From contig CAZBJH010000103.1 of NCBI GenBank assembly GCA_964492185.1, forward strand, positions 1 through 12,492: a stretch of 12,492 bases of DNA, in the 5' to 3' direction. Both the position numbers and the translations under genes were made by a program. This document shows, piece after piece, positions 1 to 7,032 of the stretch. The number at the start of each line of letters is the position of its first letter. Position 1 is the stretch's first letter. Origin of the DNA: JAFGSZ01 sp964492185 (lineage in GTDB: Bacteria; Bacteroidota; Bacteroidia; Bacteroidales; UBA10428). Below the pieces are notes generated by a model. The model was not told the origin of the DNA. It searched no databases and saw nothing but the letters and a program-made list of their open reading frames with translations.

Positions 1-52
1 GAACTTATTTAAAAGTGAGCTCTTGAACACCTTTAAAAATAATTAACGTTGT

Positions 53-104
53 GAAAAAAATTTTAAACCGCGGTATACTAAGGTATTCGAGGATTTAAAA
101 TTTT
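53..104 (-). terminator. Probable AT-rich terminator of the guaB-isomerase transcript
   Basis: An 11-bp perfect inverted repeat, AAAATTTTAAA at 57-67 and TTTAAAATTTT at 94-104, encloses a 26-base loop that can itself form a small hairpin (ATAC at 75-78 with GTAT at 83-86). Read on the minus strand the second arm runs into a T tract (about 54-64), the layout of a factor-independent terminator. It lies 37 bp past the isomerase stop codon. The stem is almost all A and T, so strength is uncertain; it could also serve transcription entering from the other side. Confidence 0.45.
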
Positions 105-122
105 GGCAACAACGCGGATATC

Positions 123-140
123 GGACATTATGGACAGACA
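123..140 (+). repeat. Short dispersed repeat, left copy
   Basis: GGACATTATGGACAGACA matches 17 of 18 bases with the reverse complement of 12445-12462. Similarity extends leftwards more weakly to about 109 with one gap. This copy abuts the stop codon of the isomerase gene (141-143) and lies between that gene and its proposed terminator. Within the copy GGAC recurs after about 9 bases, so a simple-sequence origin is possible. Function unknown. Confidence 0.45.
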
Positions 141-2108
141 CTAATTATTTTGTTGTATAGTTCTCAATAATTCTTCATTAACATCTATAGAATACTTCCC
201 TCTTAAATGTTCTATCCATTCTTTTTCCAGGTAGTTCTGGTAATCGGCCGTGATAAGTCCTCTTGCTTCCTGCAATTTTTTTGGTTCGGGGTCCAGGACA
301 TCATTAATCACAACAAGAACTATCTTACCATCTTCATTAAAAGTTTTCATTGATTTCTTTTCCCATTCTGCCTGATCAACATATTTATTATCTTCTTCCT
401 CAAATTTCCCGTCGGTTATGTTCAAACAAACAACCGAATCAACCGGGCAAACCATATTGATAAACTCATCTTTCGTGTATCCCTTTCTTATCCTTTTTTT
501 GGCCAGTTTTTCAATATTTTCTTCCAGGCTTTGGTCTTCAAAGGTATATATGGATGCATCAGCCCTTTCTCCCCACATATAATCAGACTTCTTCTTTTTA
601 TGGAAAGCCTCTAATCCTGCAGTGTCACTAATTGCTTTACTCCATACCATATCATCGGTAAGGTTAAATAACAAAATGCCATCATGATATTCCTGCATAA
701 GATTTCTGAAATCAGGATATTTAATCTCCAGCTGATCCTCTTCAAAGGCAATGATCTGTTCTTTTTTAAAATCCTGGTAACGATTATAAATGATCAGTTC
801 AAATGATTCACTTTCCCGGGGTGGCCTGAGTGATGCAAGATAACGGGCAAAATCCTGCTGAGTATAGTTCCTGCCTCCCAGTGTAAATAAAGGTTCTATC
901 ATGCCTACAGCACGTGCTTCATCCCAGTTACCCCGGTAAATTGAACTATCCAGGACAGATTCCATTTCATAAAGATTTTCTTCATATTCAGTGAAATTGT
1001 ATTCGTTCTTAATCCTCTCTATTACTGATTGTTCAGCGAGCTTACCGCGATTATCCCGGCGAAGCTTGTTTTCCAGTTCGGACCGTAACTCTTCAAATGA
1101 ACTCACCGGCCGCTTGCCAATCATTTTGATAATATGCCATCCATAACTTGTTTGAACGGGTGGAGACAATTCACCTGAATCATTCAGGGCATAAGCTGCA
1201 TCTTCAAACACGGGAGGCAGCATTCCCGATTTGAACCAGGGCATCTCTCCACCTTTTCGAGCAGAATTTACATCTTCGGAATGCTTTCTTGCAAGCTCTG
1301 CAAAATCTTTTCCTTCCTGTAAAAGCCTGTATATTTTATTAATAGTATCCTGAGCCTGCTGTATTTCATCTTCAGAAGAATTGGGCGAAGTAATGATCAT
1401 AATATGAGCCACTTTCATCTCACCCCTTGAAGGACGTCTGTTGTTCACTTTGATCAGATGATAGCCGAAGCGCGTCCGCAAGGGCATTGATATTTCTCCA
1501 ACGGGAGTGTTATATGCACCTGATTCGAAAGGATAAACCATTCTGAATGCTGAAAACCAGCCAATATGGCCCCCGTTCCTTTTCACAGAGGGATCATCTG
1601 ATGTAGCCTTTGCCACTTCCTCAAAATCTTCTCCTTTTAGAACTCTTTTCCTTATTTCCATTACCTTCTTCCATGCCTGCAGTGTATCTTTTGGCAAGGG
1701 ATTGCGCGGAAGGTTAATAAGAATATGGCTGACGTTTACTTCTTCCTTTGTCCGCTCATATGCTTCTTCCAGCAGTTCTTCAGTAACTTCTTCATCTTCA
1801 AAATATGGTTTTACAAGCTGTCCGCGATATGAAGCCAACTCATCCACAAAGGATTGAACTGTATCATACCCCTGTGCTTCAGCCTCAATTACCTTAAGCT
1901 TGAAGTTAATGAACAGATCCAGGTATTCTTCAAGCGATTTAGCATCATATGCTGTTACTGAGTTGTTCTTATTGTAAATACGCAAAAACTCATCTTTTGT
2001 GATCTCATGATCATTTATAGTAATCAATACATCATCATCTTGTTGTGACTGCAATGATAAACTTACAGCACCGATCAGGCATAATGAAATTAGAAATATT
2101 CTCTTCAT
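141..2108 (-). CDS. SurA-like periplasmic peptidyl-prolyl cis-trans isomerase, two parvulin domains
   Basis: This 655-residue protein should be an exported foldase that isomerises prolyl bonds and chaperones envelope proteins in the periplasm. Residues 1-21 form a signal peptide (Lys-Arg, then a hydrophobic core); there is no lipobox. A SurA-type helical N-domain covers about 27-125. Two parvulin (PpiC) domains follow: about 126-222, starting at VSHILINLP and ending at FGYHLIKV, and about 233-331, starting at VAHIMIITSP and ending at YGWHIIKM. A helical segment covers about 336-385. Residues 406-655 show no standard domain but seem to repeat the N-domain, parvulin and C-helix order in degenerate form. 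The protein is longer than E. coli SurA (about 430 residues). It starts 49 bp after the guaB stop, so it is probably cotranscribed with guaB. The family call is firm; the client proteins are unknown. Confidence 0.9.
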   Translation of the reverse strand: MKRIFLISLCLIGAVSLSLQSQQDDDVLITINDHEITKDEFLRIYNKNNSVTAYDAKSLEEYLDLFINFKLKVIEAEAQGYDTVQSFVDELASYRGQLVKPYFEDEEVTEELLEEAYERTKEEVNVSHILINLPRNPLPKDTLQAWKKVMEIRKRVLKGEDFEEVAKATSDDPSVKRNGGHIGWFSAFRMVYPFESGAYNTPVGEISMPLRTRFGYHLIKVNNRRPSRGEMKVAHIMIITSPNSSEDEIQQAQDTINKIYRLLQEGKDFAELARKHSEDVNSARKGGEMPWFKSGMLPPVFEDAAYALNDSGELSPPVQTSYGWHIIKMIGKRPVSSFEELRSELENKLRRDNRGKLAEQSVIERIKNEYNFTEYEENLYEMESVLDSSIYRGNWDEARAVGMIEPLFTLGGRNYTQQDFARYLASLRPPRESESFELIIYNRYQDFKKEQIIAFEEDQLEIKYPDFRNLMQEYHDGILLFNLTDDMVWSKAISDTAGLEAFHKKKKSDYMWGERADASIYTFEDQSLEENIEKLAKKRIRKGYTKDEFINMVCPVDSVVCLNITDGKFEEEDNKYVDQAEWEKKSMKTFNEDGKIVLVVINDVLDPEPKKLQEARGLITADYQNYLEKEWIEHLRGKYSIDVNEELLRTIQQNN

Positions 2109-2157
2109 GATTCTGAATTAAATTGGTTTAACATGAAATATATTCTGTTTGATCTTA

Positions 2158-3627
2158 TTATCTGCTATAATTTGGAGCTTCACGGGTTATTGTCACATCG
2201 TGCGGATGGCTTTCATGAATCCCTGAATTTGTTATTCGTGCAAATTTGGCTTTCATCAGAGTATCAATATTACCGGCTCCGCAATAGCCCATACCCGCGC
2301 GCAAACCACCGATCATCTGATAAATAACCTCACCTAATGTGCCTTTATAGGGCACCCGGGCTACAATACCTTCGGGAACGAGTTTTCCGATCTCCTCTTC
2401 GGGATCCTGAAAATATCTGTCACCCGATCCCTGTTGCATAGCTTCTATAGATCCCATTCCTCTGTATGATTTGTATTTCCTGCCGTTATAAATTATTGTC
2501 TCCCCGGGAGATTCTTCAACACCTGCAAACAAAGACCCCGCCATAACAGAACTGGCTCCTGCAGCAATAGCTTTTACAATATCTCCCGAATAACGCAATC
2601 CGCCATCGGCAATAATAGGCACTCCCGTATCCTTTAACGCATCATAAACGTCAAATATTGCCGTAAGCTGAGGTACACCGACACCGGCGATCACCCGGGT
2701 AGTACAGATAGAACCCGGGCCTATCCCAACTTTTACAGCATCTGCACCGGCTTCTGCCAGATCAGTTGCTGCCTTACTTGTGGCTATATTACCTACAACG
2801 AAATCTGTTTCCGGGAATTTATGTTTTGCTTCCTTCAGGATATGAATTACAGCCTCGGTATGTCCATGCGCAGTATCAATAACAATGGCATCGGCATCAG
2901 CATTGATCAATGCTTTTATTCTATCCATACTGTCCTTTGTAACACCTACAGCCGCTGCAACGCGTAATCTGCCCTTAGGGTCCTTACAGGCATTGGGCCG
3001 GTCCTTTGCCTTTGTAATATCCTTATAGGTGATCAGTCCAATAAGACGATTGCCGTCATCAATAACCGGCAGCTTTTCTATCTTGTATTGCTGAAGAATA
3101 TCAGCTGCTTTCTCAAGGTCCGTTTCCTGCGATGTGGTTATAATATTTTTATAAGTCATCACCTCACTTACAGGTCTTCCTGTTTTTGATTCAAATCTCA
3201 GATCCCTGTTCGTGACTATACCTATAAGCTTATGATGATCATCAACGACAGGGATCCCCCCTATCTTGAATTCCTGCATCAGGTTCAGGGCATCACCTAC
3301 AGTAGCTTCTTTTTCTATTGTTATCGGGTCGTAGATCATACCATTTTCCGCCCTCTTTACTATTTTTACCTGTTTGGCCTGCTCCTCTATACTCATATTC
3401 TTATGTATGACACCAATGCCGCCTTCGCGCGCGATGGCAATCGCGAGCTGTGATTCGGTGACCGTATCCATGGCCGCGGATACAATAGGAGTGTTTAAAA
3501 TGATATTCTTTGTGAAACGGGTTGTCAGGTCAACTTTTTTGGGTAAGACATTCGAGTAGGCGGGAACCAGCAGTACGTCATCAAATGTGAGGCCCTCTGA
3601 TATTATTTTTTCAGTAATAAATGCCAT
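2158..3627 (-). CDS. guaB: Inosine-5'-monophosphate dehydrogenase
   Basis: This cytosolic enzyme oxidises IMP to XMP with NAD+, the committed step of GMP synthesis. At 489 residues it has the usual bacterial length. The TIM barrel begins with the family signature FDDVLLVPAYS (about 15-25). A pair of CBS domains is inserted at about 95-210; in the family these bind adenine or guanine nucleotides and regulate activity. The catalytic loop GIGPGSICTTR puts the active-site cysteine at residue 308. A phosphate-binding DGG lies at 341-343, and the mobile flap carries Arg424 and Tyr427 (IVARVPYKG). All key residues are present. The ATG at 3627 matches the usual N-terminus. The gene is divergent from recQ and leads a likely two-gene transcript with the isomerase. 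I saw no purine riboswitch in the 137-bp upstream gap. Confidence 0.97.
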   Translation of the reverse strand: MAFITEKIISEGLTFDDVLLVPAYSNVLPKKVDLTTRFTKNIILNTPIVSAAMDTVTESQLAIAIAREGGIGVIHKNMSIEEQAKQVKIVKRAENGMIYDPITIEKEATVGDALNLMQEFKIGGIPVVDDHHKLIGIVTNRDLRFESKTGRPVSEVMTYKNIITTSQETDLEKAADILQQYKIEKLPVIDDGNRLIGLITYKDITKAKDRPNACKDPKGRLRVAAAVGVTKDSMDRIKALINADADAIVIDTAHGHTEAVIHILKEAKHKFPETDFVVGNIATSKAATDLAEAGADAVKVGIGPGSICTTRVIAGVGVPQLTAIFDVYDALKDTGVPIIADGGLRYSGDIVKAIAAGASSVMAGSLFAGVEESPGETIIYNGRKYKSYRGMGSIEAMQQGSGDRYFQDPEEEIGKLVPEGIVARVPYKGTLGEVIYQMIGGLRAGMGYCGAGNIDTLMKAKFARITNSGIHESHPHDVTITREAPNYSR

Positions 3628-3657
3628 CTTCGTATTTTTACTTAAATTTAAATGTTG

Positions 3658-3686
3658 CGAAATTACAAAAAATTAGGTGATTTCAA
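3658..3686 (-). promoter_or_regulatory. Candidate promoter of guaB
   Basis: On the minus strand TTG (3684-3686) is followed after 18 bases by TAATTTCG (3658-3665), one mismatch from the Bacteroidota -7 consensus TAnnTTTG. It would give a leader of roughly 25 bases before the ATG at 3627. The match is imperfect and the region is AT-rich, so chance is a real alternative. Confidence 0.33.
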
Positions 3687-3705
3687 GCTGATTATTTGTT
3701 TTCAA

Positions 3706-3723
3706 ACCATAATAATATATGGT
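3706..3723. other. Inverted repeat in the guaB/recQ divergent region
   Basis: ACCATA (3706-3711) and TATGGT (3718-3723) form a 6-bp inverted repeat with a 6-base spacer, about midway between the divergent guaB and recQ starts. It could be an operator for a dimeric regulator or a chance AT-rich palindrome. No regulator gene lies nearby. I found no convincing TAnnTTTG promoter for recQ in this gap. Confidence 0.25.
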
Positions 3724-3764
3724 ATTTATGATTTTTTAAGAATTGGACACTCCAGGCCAATCCA

Positions 3765-5669
3765 ATGGACATCTATCATCAAATATTAAAAAAATACTGG
3801 GGGTTCAGCCAGTTCCGGCACCTGCAGTATGATATCATCCGGTCAGTCGCATCGGGAACAGATACCCTTGCATTGATGCCTACAGGCGGAGGTAAATCAA
3901 TTGCCTTCCAGGTTCCCGCCATTGCCATGGAAGGTATCTGCCTTGTGATCACACCGCTCATTGCCCTTATGAAAGATCAGGTGGAAAACCTTACCGGCAG
4001 GGGAATCAAAGCCCTGGCCATTCATTCGGGAATGTCGGCAGATGAGATAGATATTACACTGGAAAATGCCATTTACGGCAATTATAAATTTCTTTATGTT
4101 TCACCAGAAAGACTTAACAGTGATATATTCAGGGTAAGGGTAAAAGATATGAACCTTAACATCATCACTGTGGATGAAGCACATTGCATTTCACAGTGGG
4201 GATATGATTTCAGGCCTTCTTACCTCAGGATCGCTGAATTACGTAAGATTGTTCCTGAAATTCCGGTGCTGGCGCTCACAGCTACCGCGACAACCGAAGT
4301 AGCAGAAGATATTCAGGATAAACTGCTTTTTAAAAAAAAGAACCTGTTAAAGACAGGATTCTCACGCGAAAACCTGATCTATCATGTGAAATTCTCGGAA
4401 GATAAACCCGGGGATATGATAAAGGTTGCAGGTAACCTTCGGGGAAGTGGCATAATATATGTCCGGAGCAGGAAAAAAGCCAAAGACCTGGCAGAATTAC
4501 TGATCAAAAACAAAATAAATGCAGAGTACTATCACGCGGGACTGCGCCATGAAACCCGTAACAGGAAACAACTCTCTTGGTCGCGGGGAGAAACACGCGT
4601 AATAGTAGCCACCAATGCTTTCGGGATGGGGATTGACAAGCCTGACGTACGTTTTGTCATGCATATCGACCTGCCCGATTCCCTGGAATCCTATTTTCAG
4701 GAAGCAGGAAGAGCCGGTCGTGACGGTTTGAAATCATATGCTGTTCTTTTTTTTAATAAATATGATAACACCATTGCCCGGCAACGAATTGCCACTTCGT
4801 TTCCGCCCACGGAAACAATCAAATCTGTCTACCAGGCACTGGGCAATTATTTGAAAGTCCCGTACGGAGGAGGCAAAGGCATGGCTTACGATTTCATGAT
4901 CTCAGACTTTGCCTCCAACTATAAGTTCAACCTGTTGAGCATACACAGCAGCCTTAATATCCTTCAGCGTGAGGGATACCTTGAAGTAACCGACGAACTT
5001 AACAACCCTTCCAAAGTTCATTTTATTATCGACCGTGAAGGATTATACAGATTTCAGGTTGCCAATGCGGGTTTTGATGCTTTTATCAAACTGTTGCTCA
5101 GGTCATATACCGGATTATTTTCAAATTACGTGGGGATTGATGAATTGTCACTGGCAAAAAAAGCAGGTGTAAATATTGAAATAGTGTACCGTTATCTCAA
5201 CAAGCTGAATAACCTTGGTATTATCAAATATATTCCACAGAAAAGAACCCCTCTTATAATCTATACATCAGAAAGGCTGGATGAAAAATCTTTGTACATC
5301 TCAAAAGAGAATTATCGTGTAAGAAAGGAAATTTTTATCAAACGGCTCAATAACGTCCTTAATTATGCCCGTCGAAATGACAAATGCAGAAGCATTCAAC
5401 TGTTGGAATACTTCGGTGAGCGTAAGTCAAAACCATGTGGTAAATGTGATGTATGCCGCAGAAGATCCGAAAAGGAGATCAATGAAACTGAATTCACGCT
5501 TGTGGTGGATGAGATCAAATCGAGACTAAGTATGCAGGACCTGCCCCTCGGTGAACTTGTTGAACAAATACCCTTTGGAAATGAAAAGGTTGTTGAAATC
5601 ATTCGGCACCTCCTCGATCATAACAAACTGGCATACCGCGAAGGGGACAAACTTAGCTGGACAGGATAG
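3765..5669 (+). CDS. recQ: ATP-dependent DNA helicase, RecQ family (Bacteroidota type, no HRDC domain)
   Basis: This 634-residue protein is a 3'-5' superfamily 2 DNA helicase for recombination and fork repair. Visible motifs: Walker A MPTGGGKS (38-45), DEAH (137-140) followed by the RecQ aromatic loop CISQWGYDFRPSY, motif III LTATAT (171-176), motif V ATNAFGMGIDKPD (282-294), and motif VI QEAGRAGRDG (312-321). The zinc module is Cys541, Cys558, Cys561 and Cys564, the last three in PCGKCDVC. It is separated from the helicase core by a segment of about 200 residues that looks like winged-helix and helical structure, whereas in E. coli RecQ it follows the core closely and precedes the winged helix. 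No HRDC domain is evident in the last 70 residues. I recall relatives with this layout in Bacteroidota. The ATG at 3765 fits the family N-terminus. The gene is divergent from guaB. Confidence 0.94.
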   Translation: MDIYHQILKKYWGFSQFRHLQYDIIRSVASGTDTLALMPTGGGKSIAFQVPAIAMEGICLVITPLIALMKDQVENLTGRGIKALAIHSGMSADEIDITLENAIYGNYKFLYVSPERLNSDIFRVRVKDMNLNIITVDEAHCISQWGYDFRPSYLRIAELRKIVPEIPVLALTATATTEVAEDIQDKLLFKKKNLLKTGFSRENLIYHVKFSEDKPGDMIKVAGNLRGSGIIYVRSRKKAKDLAELLIKNKINAEYYHAGLRHETRNRKQLSWSRGETRVIVATNAFGMGIDKPDVRFVMHIDLPDSLESYFQEAGRAGRDGLKSYAVLFFNKYDNTIARQRIATSFPPTETIKSVYQALGNYLKVPYGGGKGMAYDFMISDFASNYKFNLLSIHSSLNILQREGYLEVTDELNNPSKVHFIIDREGLYRFQVANAGFDAFIKLLLRSYTGLFSNYVGIDELSLAKKAGVNIEIVYRYLNKLNNLGIIKYIPQKRTPLIIYTSERLDEKSLYISKENYRVRKEIFIKRLNNVLNYARRNDKCRSIQLLEYFGERKSKPCGKCDVCRRRSEKEINETEFTLVVDEIKSRLSMQDLPLGELVEQIPFGNEKVVEIIRHLLDHNKLAYREGDKLSWTG

Positions 5670-5686
5670 ACAATTGTCTGTAATTC

Positions 5687-5714
5687 GGAATTTGTCATTT
5701 GGAATTTGACAATT
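5687..5714 (+). repeat. Imperfect 14-bp tandem repeat before the DUF5063 gene
   Basis: Two adjacent 14-base units, GGAATTTGTCATTT (5687-5700) and GGAATTTGACAATT (5701-5714), agree at 12 of 14 positions. Just upstream a 12-bp perfect palindrome AGACAATTGTCT (5668-5679) overlaps the recQ stop codon, and AATTGTC (5672-5678) pairs with GACAATT (5708-5714). The second unit supplies the -33 element of the downstream promoter. Such AATTTG-rich runs are low complexity and may be neutral. Confidence 0.4.
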
Positions 5715-5738
5715 ATTACAGTATTCCTGTTAACTTTG
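5705..5738 (+). promoter_or_regulatory. Bacteroidota-type promoter of the DUF5063-exonuclease-rlmI operon
   Basis: TTTG (5705-5708) and, 22 bases on, TAACTTTG (5731-5738) match the Bacteroidota sigma-factor consensus TTTG / TAnnTTTG exactly at every defined base; the spacing is at the long end of the accepted range. Transcription would begin near 5744-5746, about 45 bases before the ATG at 5790. That excludes the longer in-frame ATG at 5706, which would lie inside the promoter. Confidence 0.7.
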
Positions 5739-5789
5739 TACGATAAACCCTATACCGGCAAGTTATTATTTGAAAAACAAGGCATCCGT

Positions 5790-6425
5790 ATGGATAAATC
5801 TGAGAATATACTCTATTCAAAAAATGTTATTGAGTTTGTCGCAACAGCCAATGATTATTGCACCTTTCTTGAAAATGCAGATGCTTTTAACCTGAAAGAA
5901 TTTGTGTACGAAACCCATAAAATACTGCCTTTGTTGTATTCAAAAGCCACCCTTTTACCTGAAATTGAAACCCGGATGGAAGAGGCAACAGAAAAATTTG
6001 TGACTGAAGGCGATTATAATATGTTACATGATAGCCTTCTGAGTAAACTGGGCCAGTATAATGATTACCAGGAGGTATTTGATCCCTTGCGTCAGGAAAG
6101 CGAGGATCCGGTCAGCGCGAGTATAGCTGAGGATCTCACGGATATTTACCAGGACATGAAGGACTTTCTGATGTCATACAGGATCAGCACCAACGAGATA
6201 ATGAATGATGCAATCTGGGAGTGCCATGAAAATTTCCGTAATTACTGGGGCCAGCGTCTTGTAAATGTTATCAGGGCATTACACAATTTGCAGTATGGTG
6301 ACGCAGAACTTGAAGATCAGAACGGCAGGCAGGGACATATTAATGAGAAGAATGGTAACGATATAGACACCAGTTCATGGTTTATTACAAAGAGACAAGA
6401 AGATTATCGTGATGAGAATAAATAA
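5790..6425 (+). CDS. DUF5063 domain-containing protein, function unknown
   Basis: This 211-residue, acidic, mostly helical protein has no signal peptide or membrane segment, so it is probably cytosolic. I recognise it as the DUF5063 family of Bacteroidota from the FVYETHKILPLLYSKATLLP stretch (about 38-57) and the helical core ending in WECHENFRNYWGQRLV (about 140-155). The last 40 residues, rich in Asp, Glu, Asn and Gln, look disordered. No catalytic motif is visible. An in-frame ATG at 5706 would add 28 residues, but a strong promoter lies at 5705-5738, so I place the start at 5790. Its end overlaps the exonuclease gene by 14 bp, which suggests translational coupling. The link to an exonuclease and an rRNA methyltransferase hints at an RNA-related role, by context only. 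Confidence 0.85.
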   Translation: MDKSENILYSKNVIEFVATANDYCTFLENADAFNLKEFVYETHKILPLLYSKATLLPEIETRMEEATEKFVTEGDYNMLHDSLLSKLGQYNDYQEVFDPLRQESEDPVSASIAEDLTDIYQDMKDFLMSYRISTNEIMNDAIWECHENFRNYWGQRLVNVIRALHNLQYGDAELEDQNGRQGHINEKNGNDIDTSSWFITKRQEDYRDENK

Positions 6426-7032
6426 TTACCCTTTTCAATCAAAAATTTCCAAAGATCAGATCTACAGTTTACCCCTGATAAGGTTCACGGGAAAAATAAT
6501 CTATGTTGACAGCGGAAAAAAATTAAAGCCTGCATTGAATTACCTTGCCAATGAATCTATTCTCGGCTTTGACACGGAAACCAAGCCGTCTTTTAAGAAA
6601 GGAGTGAAAAACAAAGTTGCATTGCTGCAGCTGGCCGGTGAAAATACAGCTGTTTTGATACGCCTTAATAAGGTCGGATTAAAAGACGGCCTGATCGATA
6701 TTTTAACTGACAGTTCAATTTTAAAAGTTGGAGTCGCCCTGCACGATGATATCAAAATATTAAATAAGATCCACAGTTTTGATCCCGGATCATTTATTGA
6801 CCTTCAACAGCATGTAAAAAAATTCGGCATTGAGGACAACAGCTTAAAAAAACTGGCAGCAAACATATTAAAGTTCAGGATATCCAAACAACAACAAACA
6901 TCAAACTGGGAGAATCCCGAACTCACTCCGGCACAGATTGAATATGCAGCCCTCGATGCCTGGGTATGTTACATGATCTATAAAAAACTGAATGAGTTCA
7001 CCGTACATGAGCAGGATCAAGGTTATTCTTAA
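6412..7032 (+). CDS. DEDDy-type 3'-5' exonuclease (RNase D / WRN exonuclease-like)
   Basis: This 206-residue protein is a single exonuclease domain that should remove nucleotides from 3' ends using two metal ions. Counting from the ATG at 6412, motif Exo I is FDTETKPSF with Asp54 and Glu56; Exo II is VGVALHDDIKIL with Asp113 the likely ligand; Exo III is YAALDAW with Tyr178 and Asp182, the YxxxD form that defines the DEDDy subgroup. It lacks the HRDC domains of full-length RNase D (about 375 residues in E. coli), so whether RNA or DNA is the substrate cannot be told from sequence. A GTG at 6409 could add one residue; the adjacent ATG is the simpler start. It overlaps DUF5063 by 14 bp and the methyltransferase by 26 bp, so the three genes are probably coexpressed. 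Confidence 0.9.
   Translation: MRINNYPFQSKISKDQIYSLPLIRFTGKIIYVDSGKKLKPALNYLANESILGFDTETKPSFKKGVKNKVALLQLAGENTAVLIRLNKVGLKDGLIDILTDSSILKVGVALHDDIKILNKIHSFDPGSFIDLQQHVKKFGIEDNSLKKLAANILKFRISKQQQTSNWENPELTPAQIEYAALDAWVCYMIYKKLNEFTVHEQDQGYS

Noticed and set aside
3374..3559. Plus-strand reading frame inside guaB
   Set aside because: It lies opposite a strongly conserved part of IMP dehydrogenase and shows no protein family signature.
3628..3764. Guanine or other purine riboswitch ahead of guaB
   Set aside because: The leader predicted is only about 25 bases and no conserved three-way junction elements are visible.
5668..5679. 12-bp palindrome AGACAATTGTCT as recQ terminator or operator
   Set aside because: No T tract follows, there is no loop, and it overlaps the recQ stop codon within low-complexity sequence; reported only as part of the repeat entry.
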